NCBI RefSeq assembly: GCF_030378165.1
Contig: NZ_CP119766.1
Location: forward strand, 1,054,001-1,118,000
Direction of reading: 5' to 3'
Origin: Flavobacterium panacagri
GTDB lineage: Bacteria; Bacteroidota; Bacteroidia; Flavobacteriales; Flavobacteriaceae
DNA length: 64,000 nucleotides
Of the stretch, positions 16,912 to 25,810 are shown in pieces. The notes under the pieces were generated by a model. The model was not told the origin of the DNA. It worked only from the letters and a program-made list of their open reading frames with translations, and searched no databases. Each line of letters starts with the position of its first letter. Position 1 is the first letter of the stretch. A program made the translations under genes and the position numbers.

Positions 16912-17316
16912 ATGACAAAAAAAGAGGTTACACAATTGGCTTATGAAATTACAGGTTTTGCCATAAAAGTGCACAAAACTTTGGAACCTGGACTTTTAGA
17001 AAGTATCTATGAAAAGTGCCTCAAATATGAATTAGAACGAAACGGATATGATGTAAAACAACAATTAGTTGTAAAAATTGATTATTACGATCTTGAATTT
17101 GAATCTGATTTAAGGATCGATTTACTTGTAAATGACTGTGTTGTTGTGGAATTAAAAGCAATAGAGAACCTATTGCCGATTCATGAAGCACAATTATTGA
17201 CATACATGAAATTATTACAAAGACCCCAAGGTTTATTGATAAATTTCAACACAACAAACATTACAAAATCAATGAAACCTCTTGTGAATGATTATTTCGC
17301 AAGATTAATTGATTAA
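16912..17316 (+). CDS. GxxExxY protein
   Basis: 134 residues. The family-defining motif is GLLESIY in TLEPGLLESIYEKCLKYEL, followed by a PD-(D/E)xK-like core: LRIDLLVNDCVVVELKAIENL with Asp and ExK at nuclease-fold positions, then HEAQLLTYMKLL. GxxExxY proteins resemble restriction-endonuclease-fold enzymes and are widespread in Bacteroidota, often as solitary genes near repeats; their biological role is not established. The gene sits between hemA and hemC, bracketed by two direct copies of a repeat element. It has no role in heme synthesis that I can see. Confidence 0.85.
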   Translation: MTKKEVTQLAYEITGFAIKVHKTLEPGLLESIYEKCLKYELERNGYDVKQQLVVKIDYYDLEFESDLRIDLLVNDCVVVELKAIENLLPIHEAQLLTYMKLLQRPQGLLINFNTTNITKSMKPLVNDYFARLID

Positions 17317-17324
17317 AATATTGA

Positions 17325-17484
17325 ACCATTAAGGGCATTAAGAAAGTTAAGTCAATCTTTGTCAAGAGAATTAAGTTTAAAAATCTTTTCAAACTTATTA
17401 ATCTTAAATTCAGACAAAGCTTAATTTTCTTAATGGTAAGAAAAAATCAGCGTAAAGCTTAATGAACCTTAATGCCTTAATGGT
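17325..17484. repeat. Family C repeat, copy 2, downstream of the GxxExxY gene
   Basis: It begins with ACCATTAAGGGCATTAAG and shares a 29-base identical block (17347-17375) with copy 1. The right end is duplicated: one CTTAATGG-type arm ends near 17437 and a second at 17484. It fills the gap up to the hemC start. Confidence 0.85.
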
Positions 17485-17498
17485 AAAAACAAAAAAAC

Positions 17499-18422
17499 AT
17501 GGCTGAAAAAACAATCAGAATAGGAACGCGTGACAGCGAATTAGCACTTTGGCAAGCACACACTGTAGAGAAAAAACTAAACGATTTAGGTTATAAAACT
17601 TCAATTGTTGCGGTAAAATCTCAAGGTGACATTATTCTGGATAAACCTCTTTACGAATTGGGGATTACTGGAATTTTTACCAAAACGCTAGACATTGCCA
17701 TGATCAATGGCGATATTGACATTGCGGTTCATTCGATGAAAGATGTTCCAACAGCTTTACCTAAAGGAATTGTTCAGGCGGCTGTTTTACCAAGAGCGAA
17801 TGTTTTGGATATTTTAGTCCATAAAGGAAATCCCGATTTTGCAAATCCAAGCACCATTGCAACTGGAAGTTTACGTCGCCAGGCACAATGGTTCAATAAA
17901 TACCCAAATCATACGGTTGTTGATTTACGTGGAAATGTAAATACGCGTATGCAAAAACTTCAGGATAATAATTGGGACGGAGCTGTATTTGCGGCTGCAG
18001 GTTTAGAGCGAATTAATTTAAAACCAGAAAATTATATCAATTTAGATTGGATGATTCCTGCACCGGCACAAGGCGCAATGCTAGTTGTGGCAATGGAAAA
18101 TGACAATTACACTTTGGATGCACTTTCTCAATTGAATGATATCGAAACTGAAATCTGTACTTATATTGAACGTCAGTTTTTGAGAACCCTAGAAGGCGGA
18201 TGTACGGCACCAATCGGATCTTTGGTTAGATATAATGAAGATGAAGATACTTTACATTTTCAAGGCGTTTTACTTTCCATCGATGGAAAACAAAAACTGG
18301 AAATCAACAAAACGGTTGATATTTCAGAATGGAAAAAACTAGGTTTTCATTCGGCACAAGAGATTTTGAATAATGGCGGAACAGAACTAATGCAAAAGAT
18401 TAAAGAATCTTTGAAAAAATAA
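17499..18422 (+). CDS. hemC: Hydroxymethylbilane synthase (porphobilinogen deaminase)
   Basis: 307 residues. The N-terminus RIGTRDSELALWQA and the substrate-binding VHSMKDVPT (around 78-85) and ATGSLRRQAQ (121-130) are family signatures. The dipyrromethane cofactor cysteine is C235 in LEGGCTAPIG. The enzyme polymerises four porphobilinogens into hydroxymethylbilane. Its stop overlaps the hemD start by one base (TAATG), so the two are translationally coupled. Upstream is repeat sequence, so a promoter of its own may be needed; none is obvious. Confidence 0.95.
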   Translation: MAEKTIRIGTRDSELALWQAHTVEKKLNDLGYKTSIVAVKSQGDIILDKPLYELGITGIFTKTLDIAMINGDIDIAVHSMKDVPTALPKGIVQAAVLPRANVLDILVHKGNPDFANPSTIATGSLRRQAQWFNKYPNHTVVDLRGNVNTRMQKLQDNNWDGAVFAAAGLERINLKPENYINLDWMIPAPAQGAMLVVAMENDNYTLDALSQLNDIETEICTYIERQFLRTLEGGCTAPIGSLVRYNEDEDTLHFQGVLLSIDGKQKLEINKTVDISEWKKLGFHSAQEILNNGGTELMQKIKESLKK

Positions 18423-19087
18423 TGGCGAAATCAATTCAGATATTATCCACTAAAATATTATCTCCTCTTTATAAACAAGAGCTGACAAAAGCTGGCATCG
18501 AAGTAATCGAAGCCGATTTCATTAAAACCGAAAACAAACCTTTCGAACTGAAAGACCTCAACGAAAGTTTGATTTTTACAAGTCAGAATGCAGTTCACAG
18601 CGTTTTGTCAAATCCAAAATCAGAAGAATTAAAAACCAAAAACGTGTATTGCGTTGGTCTAAAAACCAAAACGCTATTAAGCGATCATGGCTTTAATGTT
18701 GTGGCTTACACAGGCTATGCTTCTGATTTAGCAGAAATTATCACTTTGATCTACAACAGTGAAAGTTTCACTTTTTTTAGTGGAAATTTAAGAAGAGATA
18801 CTTTACCAGAAGCTTTAAAAGAAGCTGGAATTAAATTCAACGAAATCCAGGTTTACGATACTTCATTACAGCCTCAGAAAATAAAGGCAAATCCAGAAGC
18901 TATTTTGTTTTTTAGTCCGTCGGGAGTACAAAGTTACCTTAAGGACAATACCATTAATAAACAGCTTTGTTTCTGTATCGGCGAAACCACTGCAGAAGCT
19001 TTGCATAAAATCACAAAAAACATCATCATTGCAGATCAGCCCACAATTGAAGATGTCATCGAGGATGTTTTACAAGAATATAAATAA
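18422..19087 (+). CDS. hemD: Uroporphyrinogen-III synthase
   Basis: 221 residues. HemD is poorly conserved, but the two-domain pattern is visible: SLIFTSQNAVHSV in the first domain, VQVYDTS-like IQVYDTSLQPQ, and ILFFSPSGVQSYL with the FxSPSxV motif in the second. It cyclises hydroxymethylbilane with inversion of ring D. It overlaps hemC by one base and precedes hemE by 105 bases that carry a REP inverted pair. Confidence 0.88.
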   Translation: MAKSIQILSTKILSPLYKQELTKAGIEVIEADFIKTENKPFELKDLNESLIFTSQNAVHSVLSNPKSEELKTKNVYCVGLKTKTLLSDHGFNVVAYTGYASDLAEIITLIYNSESFTFFSGNLRRDTLPEALKEAGIKFNEIQVYDTSLQPQKIKANPEAILFFSPSGVQSYLKDNTINKQLCFCIGETTAEALHKITKNIIIADQPTIEDVIEDVLQEYK

Positions 19088-19099
19088 TGTTTACCACAT

Positions 19100-19177
19100 C
19101 CTGCAAGGTTTTGAAAGCCTTGTAGGTCTAAATATAAATCAACAACAATACCTACAAGGCTTTCAAAACCTTGCAGG
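19100..19177. repeat. REP family D, inverted pair between hemD and hemE
   Basis: Two 27-base units (19100-19126 and 19151-19177) are exact reverse complements separated by 24 bases. Each is itself a near-palindrome of the form CCTGCAAGG-N9-CCTTGTAGG. They differ at about three central bases from the units around the transposase gene at 20329-20880. This is the classic REP/BIME layout. Confidence 0.9.
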
Positions 19178-19192
19178 AAAAACAAATACGAG

Positions 19193-20218
19193 ATGTTAAA
19201 AAACGACCTATTTTTAAAAGCATTAAAAGGAGAAACAGTACAGCGTCCGCCAGTATGGATGATGCGTCAGGCAGGAAGATATTTACCAGAGTTTAGAGAA
19301 CTTCGTGATAAATATGATTTTTTCACACGTTGCGAAACTCCTGAATTAGCTGCTGAAATCACAGTTCAACCTATCAGAAGAATTGCTCCAGATGCTGCAA
19401 TTTTATTCTCGGATATTCTGGTTGTGCCTCGCGCAATGGGAATTCACGTAGAATTGAAAGATAATTTAGGCCCTATTATTCCAAATCCGATTCGTTCTTT
19501 AGCTGATGTTCACAAAGTTTATGTTCCAGATGTAAACGAAACTTTAGGCTACGTTTTTGACGCTGTAAAATTGACTAAAGAAATGCTGAATGATGAAGTG
19601 CCATTAATTGGTTTCGCAGGTTCGCCTTGGACAATCTTCTGTTATGCAGTTGAAGGAAAAGGTTCCAAAAGTTTTGATACTGCAAAAGGATTCTGTTTTT
19701 CTAATCCAGCTGCAGCACATACATTATTGCAAAAAATTACCGATACGACTATTTTATATTTAAAAGAAAAAGTAAAATCGGGTGTAAATGCCATACAGAT
19801 TTTTGATTCCTGGGGAGGAATGCTTTCTCCTGTTGACTATCAGGAATTTTCATGGAAATACATCAACCAGATTGTTGATGCTTTAGCAGATATTACGCCA
19901 GTTATTGTTTTCGGAAAAGGATGCTGGTTTGCGCTTGGCGAAATGGGTAAAAGTAAAGCTTCTGCATTAGGAGTGGACTGGACTTGTTCGGCTAGAAATG
20001 CTCGTTATTTATCTGGTGGAAACATTACGTTACAAGGAAATTTCGATCCGTCAAGATTACTTTCTCCAATTCCAACTATCAAAAAGATGGTTCACGAAAT
20101 GATTGACGAATTCGGAAAAGATAAATATATCGTAAATTTAGGTCACGGAATTTTACCAAATATTCCTGTAGATCACGCCAAAGCGTTTATTGACGCAGTG
20201 AAGGAATACGGGAATTAG
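19193..20218 (+). CDS. hemE: Uroporphyrinogen decarboxylase
   Basis: 341 residues. The signature [19 protein letters not shown] is near 21-39, with the catalytic Asp in [11 protein letters not shown] and the conserved [20 protein letters not shown] near the C-terminus. It decarboxylates uroporphyrinogen III to coproporphyrinogen III. REP units lie on both sides (between hemD and hemE, and just after hemE), so a continuous transcript must read through hairpins. Confidence 0.95.
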   Translation: MLKNDLFLKALKGETVQRPPVWMMRQAGRYLPEFRELRDKYDFFTRCETPELAAEITVQPIRRIAPDAAILFSDILVVPRAMGIHVELKDNLGPIIPNPIRSLADVHKVYVPDVNETLGYVFDAVKLTKEMLNDEVPLIGFAGSPWTIFCYAVEGKGSKSFDTAKGFCFSNPAAAHTLLQKITDTTILYLKEKVKSGVNAIQIFDSWGGMLSPVDYQEFSWKYINQIVDALADITPVIVFGKGCWFALGEMGKSKASALGVDWTCSARNARYLSGGNITLQGNFDPSRLLSPIPTIKKMVHEMIDEFGKDKYIVNLGHGILPNIPVDHAKAFIDAVKEYGN

Positions 20219-20246
20219 TATTTCAGTGTTCAGTCTCATTTGATTT

Positions 20247-20273
20247 CCTGCAAGGTTTCCAAAACCTTGTAGG
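20247..20273. repeat. REP family D, single unit between hemE and the transposase gene
   Basis: The 27-base unit CCTGCAAGG-TTTCCAAAA-CCTTGTAGG is identical to 20899-20925 on the other side of the transposase gene. It lies 29 bases after the hemE stop and could form a hairpin with imperfect 9-bp arms. Confidence 0.88.
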
Positions 20274-20328
20274 TATAAAAGTTCTTTTTTATATTTACAG
20301 TAAAAACTTACTTTTTAGTAAATAAAAA

Positions 20329-20880
20329 ATGAAATTGGAAACACTTGATAAGGATTGTTATTATCATATTTATAATAGAGGAATTAATGGAATAACTATT
20401 TTTGAAAATGACGCTAACAAACTTTATTTCTTAAAACAATTATCTAAATATACAGAACATAAAATTTCAGTTTTTGCATATTGCTTGATGAATAATCACT
20501 TTCATTTAGTTATTCGTCTAAATGTAGAAGAAAAAGAGGTTACACAAGCATTTTCAAACTTATTTAATTCTTACGCTAAAGCATTTAATAAACAAACCAA
20601 TAGAACAGGAAGTTTATTCGAAAAGCATTTTAAGAGAATACGGTTAAAAGATGAAAATTATTTAAGGCGACTGATTCTTTATGTTCATTTAAATCCGAAA
20701 CATCATTTCGATTTAGATTTTAAAGATTTCAAATTTTCATCCTATCAAGCTTTCTTCTCTAAGAGAGAAACAAAAATTGAACGTGATGAAATTATAGAAT
20801 TATTTGGAGGAACAGATAATTTTCTTTTTTGTCATAATCAGAAAAATGATCTTTTAAACGAAACTTATACATTTGAATGA
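20329..20880 (+). mobile_element. REP-associated tyrosine transposase (RAYT, Y1/HUH)
   Basis: 183 residues. The fold of IS200-like TnpA is recognisable: CYYHIYNRGINGITIF at the start, the metal-binding HUH motif HFH (57-59) in AYCLMNNHFHLVI, and the catalytic Tyr118 in the RAYT-type motif LYVHLNPKHH. RAYTs are domesticated single-strand transposases that act on REP palindromes. The gene is flanked directly by units of one REP family (20247-20273 upstream, 20899-20996 downstream). It lies between hemE and a membrane-protein gene and has no IS ends of its own. It appears intact. Confidence 0.9.
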
Positions 20881-20895
20881 TTATTGTTTTCCGTT

Positions 20896-20999
20896 CTTCC
20901 TGCAAGGTTTCCAAAACCTTGTAGGTTTCTTAAATATTGATTTTTAAATATAATAATATCCAATTAATACCTACAAGGTTTTGGAAACCTTGCAGGAAG
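20896..20999. repeat. REP family D, inverted pair downstream of the transposase gene
   Basis: Arms 20896-20925 and 20970-20999 are exact reverse complements of 30 bases, separated by 44 AT-rich bases. The outer edge ends nine bases before the ATG of the next gene, so the repeat forms that gene's leader. Confidence 0.9.
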
Positions 21000-21007
21000 A
21001 AAAAAAT

Positions 21008-21694
21008 ATGCTAGCAAATCTAAACCTCAACAGAAACTCTCCCTTTTCATTTATTGAATATGGATTTCAGGCTTATTACGCCTATGTGTTTCTAATGGTT
21101 TGGATGCATCCGGAATTACATCCAGTAAGCCTTATAAACGATTTAGCCATTTTAATGGCTTTTGAATTTATAATGGTGCATTCGGGAGTCTTTATGGCAG
21201 TTATGCCTAGAAAATGGTCTCTTTTTGTGTTTTTTCCGCTGTATGGTTTGTTTGCTTATTCTTTTAATGAATCGGTCGTTAACACCAATATTTTATATAT
21301 TTATCTGTTGACCGTTTTAAATAGAATGCGTTTTGCTTTTTCAAATGTTTCTCCGGAAGTCAGAATATATCAAATGGGAAAATCTGCGGCGAAAGCAGTT
21401 TTCTACTTTTTCTTAATTCTAGCGGTTTGCATTGGAAATAATATAGTGCCTCATTTTGGATTGACACCAGAGTTTTTAGAAAAATCACATTATTTCCAAA
21501 CAGTAAAATCAAGCGGATTGTTTATAGAAAAACCCTATGTGCCGATCTGTATGGGTTTTATATATTATTCGTTGCCGGTTTTATATTTTGTTTATCGTGT
21601 GATCAAAAACTTAGGCAAAAGAAGCGAAACTTCTTTTACAAAAAAGCCCATAATGACATTTCAAAAAACAACTATAAGCAACAAAAAATTCTAA
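21008..21694 (+). CDS. Integral membrane protein of unknown function
   Basis: 228 residues from ATG 21008 (MLANLNLNRNSPFSF). An in-frame TTG at 20981 lies inside a REP arm and is rejected. There are about six hydrophobic segments, including FIEYGFQAYYAYVFLMVWM, WSLFVFFPLYGLFAYSF, AVFYFFLILAVCIGNNIV and PICMGFIYYSLPVLYFVYRV. A basic Lys/Thr/Ser tail follows. I recognise no family. It begins a compact run with the next two genes and hemF, with six bases to the next gene. Confidence 0.65.
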   Translation: MLANLNLNRNSPFSFIEYGFQAYYAYVFLMVWMHPELHPVSLINDLAILMAFEFIMVHSGVFMAVMPRKWSLFVFFPLYGLFAYSFNESVVNTNILYIYLLTVLNRMRFAFSNVSPEVRIYQMGKSAAKAVFYFFLILAVCIGNNIVPHFGLTPEFLEKSHYFQTVKSSGLFIEKPYVPICMGFIYYSLPVLYFVYRVIKNLGKRSETSFTKKPIMTFQKTTISNKKF

Positions 21695-21700
21695 AACATT

Positions 21701-22084
21701 ATGCTTAATAAAGGTTTACGAGACGAAGAAAAAATAAGAATTGATAATGTCCTCAAGACGTTACGAACTCTTATTTATGTACCTTATCCTTTGAGCCAAT
21801 TACAGAAATCAGATATTGAAAACCAGCTAAAAGAGTTTGGTCTTACCATAACTACTTTAATTGACTATTCTAACGAAGAATTAATCACGTTGCTAACTCG
21901 TCTTCATTTTGACTGGGAACAATTAGAACAATTCGGCGATGTATTGATCGAATTTTCAAAAGAAGAAAACTATCATTTTGAAGAGAAAGCTTTGGCCATT
22001 TATCAATACATTCAAGAAGAAAGCAAGGTTTTTTCTTTTGGAATCAATACTAAAATCTCTTCCTTAAAAAGTAAATTACAATGA
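21701..22084 (+). CDS. Conserved hypothetical protein, 127 residues
   Basis: A soluble, helical, acidic protein without signal peptide. Visible segments are DEEKIRIDNVLKTLRTLIYVPYPLSQLQKSDIENQL and HFDWEQLEQFGDVLIEFSKEENYHFEEKALAIYQYI. It overlaps the acetyltransferase start by four bases (ATGA) and follows the membrane protein by six bases. This places it in an operon leading to hemF. No function assigned. Confidence 0.6.
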   Translation: MLNKGLRDEEKIRIDNVLKTLRTLIYVPYPLSQLQKSDIENQLKEFGLTITTLIDYSNEELITLLTRLHFDWEQLEQFGDVLIEFSKEENYHFEEKALAIYQYIQEESKVFSFGINTKISSLKSKLQ

Positions 22085-22626
22085 GTTTTACAGATTGGAA
22101 AACAGACCGAATTGAAAATATTCTTCCTGAAGAGTTTTATAAACTAATTGATAAAAATAGAAATCATATCGGAAAAACTTTTCCTGTAACTCTTGCTAAT
22201 TCTGATTCACAAGAAAATGCCGAAAATTTTATAGCCGTTAGTAAAGACAAAGAAAGAAACAGCGAAGGATATTATTTTTACGCAAGAGAAAGCACAACGA
22301 ATAATCTAATTGGTTATTTATGTGTAAAAACAATAGATTATCGCATTTCTAAATGCGAACTAGGTTATTTTATTGACGAAGATTACCAAGGAAAAGGAAT
22401 CACATCCAAAATGGTTTCTGATGCACTTGAGTTTTGTTTTAACGAATTGTTGATGAATAAAGTTTTCATTTGTACCTCAGAAGTCAATTTAGCAAGTCAG
22501 AGAATTGCATTAAAACACCATTTTAAACAAGAAGGAATTTTAAGAGACGAATTTAGAAACGGCGATGGCGAATTGCAAAACTCCGTTTACTTTGGACTTC
22601 TCAAATCAGAATATATTAAATCATGA
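22081..22626 (+). CDS. GNAT-family N-acetyltransferase (RimJ/RimL type)
   Basis: 181 residues. The acetyl-CoA binding motif A is seen as LGYFIDEDYQGKGITSKMVSDALEFCF, followed by VFICTSEVNLASQRIALKHHFKQEGILRD, the usual RimJ/RimL ending. The substrate could be a protein N-terminus or a small amine. Both ends overlap neighbours by four bases (ATGA with the gene before and with hemF after), so translation is tightly coupled to hemF. Confidence 0.82.
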   Translation: MSFTDWKTDRIENILPEEFYKLIDKNRNHIGKTFPVTLANSDSQENAENFIAVSKDKERNSEGYYFYARESTTNNLIGYLCVKTIDYRISKCELGYFIDEDYQGKGITSKMVSDALEFCFNELLMNKVFICTSEVNLASQRIALKHHFKQEGILRDEFRNGDGELQNSVYFGLLKSEYIKS

Positions 22627-23525
22627 AAGACCAATTTTACGCATACATACAAAATTTACAAGACCAGATCTGTGCAGGATTAGAAGCTGTTGACGGAACC
22701 ACAAAATTCCGTGAAGACTTATGGAAACGTCCCGAAGGCGGAGGCGGAAGAACGCGTGTTATTGAAAACGGAGCTGTTTTCGAAAAAGGCGGTGTAAACA
22801 TTTCTGCCGTTCACGGAAAACTGCCGGATACCATGCAAAAAATGTTTGGCGTTGGCGAAGCCGATTTCTTTGCCTGCGGATTAAGTCTGGTTTTACATCC
22901 CAAAAATCCAATGGTTCCAACCGTTCACGCGAATTGGCGATATTTTGAAATGTATGACGAAACAGGAAAAGTAATCAATCAATGGTTTGGTGGCGGACAG
23001 GATTTAACGCCTTATTATTTGTTTGAAGAAGATGCAAAGCACTTTCATCAAACGTGTAAAACCGCTTGCGATAAACACAATCCGGAGTTTTATCCAAAAT
23101 ATAAAAAACAATGCGATTCGTATTTCTGGAACGCACACCGAAATGAAGCCCGTGGACTTGGCGGTTTATTCTTTGATTATTGCAAAGCAAATGAACAAAT
23201 GTCAATGGAAAACTGGTATGATTTTGTAACCGAAGTAGGTAACAGTTTCCTTGAAGCTTACGTTCCGATTGTGGAAAGAAGAAAAAATTTAGAATATTCT
23301 TCAGAACAAAGAACTTGGCAAGAAATCCGTCGTGGCCGTTATGTTGAATTTAATCTGGTTCATGATAAAGGAACTTTATTCGGTTTAAAAACCAACGGAA
23401 GAATCGAGAGTATTTTAATGAGTTTGCCTCCACATGTGCAATGGGTGTATGACCATCATCCTGAAGCAGGAAGTGAGGAAGAAAAATTGATTAATGTATT
23501 AGCGAATCCGATTGATTGGGTTTAA
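22623..23525 (+). CDS. hemF: Oxygen-dependent coproporphyrinogen III oxidase
   Basis: 300 residues, the normal length. Signature segments are GGGGRTRVIENGAVFEKGGV, FGGGQDLTPYYLFEEDAKHFH and RRGRYVEFNLVHDKGTLFGL. It decarboxylates coproporphyrinogen III to protoporphyrinogen IX with O2, which fits an aerobic organism; the radical-SAM HemN is not in this window. It is the last gene of the coupled run 21008-23525 and is followed by a family A repeat. Confidence 0.95.
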   Translation: MKDQFYAYIQNLQDQICAGLEAVDGTTKFREDLWKRPEGGGGRTRVIENGAVFEKGGVNISAVHGKLPDTMQKMFGVGEADFFACGLSLVLHPKNPMVPTVHANWRYFEMYDETGKVINQWFGGGQDLTPYYLFEEDAKHFHQTCKTACDKHNPEFYPKYKKQCDSYFWNAHRNEARGLGGLFFDYCKANEQMSMENWYDFVTEVGNSFLEAYVPIVERRKNLEYSSEQRTWQEIRRGRYVEFNLVHDKGTLFGLKTNGRIESILMSLPPHVQWVYDHHPEAGSEEEKLINVLANPIDWV

Positions 23526-23550
23526 TTTTATTCCACTAAAAAATTTATTT

Positions 23551-23689
23551 AACACATAGAAACATAGATTTATTGACCTATCTTAGAGGTGTTTTTTAGA
23601 AAATTGCATTTTATCACATAACACAATGTGATTTATTTTGAATGAAATGTCTTTTTTAAAACAATCCAAAAACTATGTTTCTATGTGTT
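23551..23689. repeat. Family A dispersed repeat, copy 2
   Basis: The ends 23551-23567 (AACACATAGAAACATAG) and 23673-23689 are perfect 17-bp inverted repeats. The interior is diverged from copies 1 and 3. The right end overlaps the likely start codon (23683) of the downstream membrane protein. Confidence 0.85.
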
Positions 23690-24621
23690 TAAAAATCATT
23701 TACACAACATTCTTTACCAGCATTTTTGGATGTTTCGCCCAAAACGATTCCCTGCGAAATCCTTATTTTAAATCTTACAACGATAAAATCACGGCTAGTG
23801 TTTATTATTTAGACACTTCCAATAGTTTTCAGATTGCTTCAGATAATCCGGAAACCAAAATGTATGTCAATCTTATTCCCAATCGACGAGAGCAGATTGG
23901 TTTTAACTTAAACTACAAAATCATTGATGTCGGTTTTGGCTTTGCGCCGAAATTTCTGAGTCAGAATAAAGGCGATTCACATTCCAAACATTTTAATTTC
24001 AATACCCGTTTTTATTTAAAAAAATGGATGCAGTCCTTTACCTATATCAACCAAAAAGGGTTTTATATTAAAGATGACAACATTACAGCGCAATTACCTA
24101 GTATGAGGACTATGAAAATTGGCGGATCGACAGCTTATGTTTTCAATGATAAATTTTCGTTTAAAACCTTGGTAAGTCAAAACGAATGGCAGACCAAAAG
24201 TTCCGGAAGTTTCATTCCAACCTTCTCTTTTTATTACACCAATTTAGATTTAAATACGCCCGATTCATCGCCAGGAGATATTTATGTTTTTACGCTCGCT
24301 CCTTCCTACTTCTACAATTTTGTGATTAGCGATCGGGTTTTAATTGGCGCCGGACTCGCTTTAGGCGCTGGGCTGAATTTGATTGATAAAGATAGCTCAG
24401 CTTTATATCAGGCCGATTTCAATTTAAAATTAGCCTACAATAAAGACCGTTTCTTTGCTTTTGCAACTCTAAACACAATCAGCTTTGCTCAGGACGATAA
24501 AATTGATCCGAGATTAAATGATAATATTGTGACTTTAAAACTTTCTGCAGGCTATCGATTTGATCCTCCCAAAAAAGTAAAAGAGGCTTATGATAAAGTG
24601 AATGAGAAAATTGGTCTTTAA
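23683..24621 (+). CDS. DUF4421-like secreted or outer membrane protein
   Basis: 312 residues from ATG 23683, which gives the signal peptide MCLKIIYTTFFTSIFGCFAQ. A start at 23638 adds 15 residues encoded by the repeat element. The mature part has alternating beta strands (YKIIDVGFGFAPKFL, FNTRFYLKKWMQSFTY, SAGYRFDPPKKVKEA) and resembles the DUF4421 outer membrane family. Function is unknown. It is unusual in taking its start codon from the end of a repeat. It stands alone between hemF and the aldolase gene. Confidence 0.65.
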   Translation: MCLKIIYTTFFTSIFGCFAQNDSLRNPYFKSYNDKITASVYYLDTSNSFQIASDNPETKMYVNLIPNRREQIGFNLNYKIIDVGFGFAPKFLSQNKGDSHSKHFNFNTRFYLKKWMQSFTYINQKGFYIKDDNITAQLPSMRTMKIGGSTAYVFNDKFSFKTLVSQNEWQTKSSGSFIPTFSFYYTNLDLNTPDSSPGDIYVFTLAPSYFYNFVISDRVLIGAGLALGAGLNLIDKDSSALYQADFNLKLAYNKDRFFAFATLNTISFAQDDKIDPRLNDNIVTLKLSAGYRFDPPKKVKEAYDKVNEKIGL

Positions 24622-24699
24622 AAAACCTACTTATTCATAATCAACAAGTTGTGAAAATTGCTTAAATTACATGGATTTACAAAACTTAAATTCATTATT

Positions 24700-25596
24700 A
24701 TGGCAAATGTGAACCAGGAACAATTAAATCGGATGCATTTTGGAAAAGGATTTATCGCTGCATTAGATCAAAGCGGCGGAAGTACACCAAAAGCATTATC
24801 GCAATATGGCGTTCAAGAAAACAGCTATTCTAACGACGAAGAAATGTACACTCTTGTACATGAAATGAGAACCAGAATTATTAAAAGTCCCGCTTTTGAC
24901 AGTGATTATATTCTAGGCGCTATTTTGTTTGAAAACACCATGGATCGTAAAATTGATGGTCTATGGACTGCCGATTATTTATGGGAAAAGAAAAATATTG
25001 TTCCTTTCCTGAAAGTAGACAAAGGACTAGCTGATTTGGCCAGCGGTGTTCAATTGATGAAACTCATTCCGAATCTGGATGAATTGCTAACCAGAGCTGT
25101 AGAACGAAATGTCTTTGGAACCAAAATGCGTTCTGTAATCAAAGAAGCAAATCCCGACGGAATTCGTGATATAGTAGAACAGCAATTCAGAGTTGGTTTA
25201 CAGATTTTCAACAAAGGATTAATTCCTATTATCGAACCTGAAGTTGACATTTACAGTCCTGACAAAGAAAAATCAGAACAGATTTTAAAAGATGAAATCC
25301 TAAAACAATTGAATTCTCTGGACAAAGAAGTAAGAGTAATGCTGAAATTATCTATCCCGACAGTAAATAATTTCTATGGCGAATTGATAACAGATCCGCA
25401 TGTGGTTCGTGTTGTGGCATTATCGGGTGGTTATTCCCGAGAAGAAGCCAATACAAAACTGGCTCAAAACCATGGCTTAATTGCCAGTTTCTCCAGAGCA
25501 TTGTCCGAAGGTCTCAGCGCAGGTCAATCGGATGCTGATTTTAATGCTGTTCTTGGCGATACCATAAAAACCATTTACAACGCTTCCATTACTTAA
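24700..25596 (+). CDS. fbaB: Class I fructose-bisphosphate aldolase
   Basis: 298 residues from ATG 24700 ([15 protein letters not shown]). An in-frame TTG at 24658 is an unlikely start. The motifs [19 protein letters not shown] and the Schiff-base region [11 protein letters not shown] with conserved Lys, followed by [16 protein letters not shown], mark the class I (FbaB-like, Lys-based) family. It cleaves or forms fructose 1,6-bisphosphate. Transcription appears monocistronic; a family A repeat follows. Confidence 0.88.
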   Translation: MANVNQEQLNRMHFGKGFIAALDQSGGSTPKALSQYGVQENSYSNDEEMYTLVHEMRTRIIKSPAFDSDYILGAILFENTMDRKIDGLWTADYLWEKKNIVPFLKVDKGLADLASGVQLMKLIPNLDELLTRAVERNVFGTKMRSVIKEANPDGIRDIVEQQFRVGLQIFNKGLIPIIEPEVDIYSPDKEKSEQILKDEILKQLNSLDKEVRVMLKLSIPTVNNFYGELITDPHVVRVVALSGGYSREEANTKLAQNHGLIASFSRALSEGLSAGQSDADFNAVLGDTIKTIYNASIT

Positions 25597-25629
25597 AAGC
25601 TATTCTTAATCTGTGGGCATAATTATTTC

Positions 25630-25765
25630 AACACATAGAAACATAATTTATTAAAGATGTAAAAAAGGCGCTTCACTTACATTAATACACATAGTTTAGC
25701 TATGTGTGGAAACTAGTTTCTTCTACTCTCTTTTTTCAATATAAAAATCTATGTTTCTATGTGTT
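25630..25765. repeat. Family A dispersed repeat, copy 3
   Basis: Ends 25630-25646 and 25749-25765 are 17-bp inverted repeats with one mismatch. The interior matches copy 1 (588-722) as its reverse complement, including the palindromic CACATAG...CTATGTG block and the TTCACTT segment. Length is 136 bases, essentially the same as copy 1. Confidence 0.88.
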
Positions 25766-25810
25766 AAAATATTCTCCTTTTAATTTCATCCAACAGATTC
25801 TCTTACAAAC

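Noticed and set aside
20329..20880. Complete IS200/IS605 element
   Set aside because: No TnpB, no IS ends and direct REP flanks indicate a RAYT rather than a free IS.
20981..21007. TTG start extending the membrane protein into the REP arm
   Set aside because: The added residues come from the repeat, and an ATG at 21008 lies directly after it.
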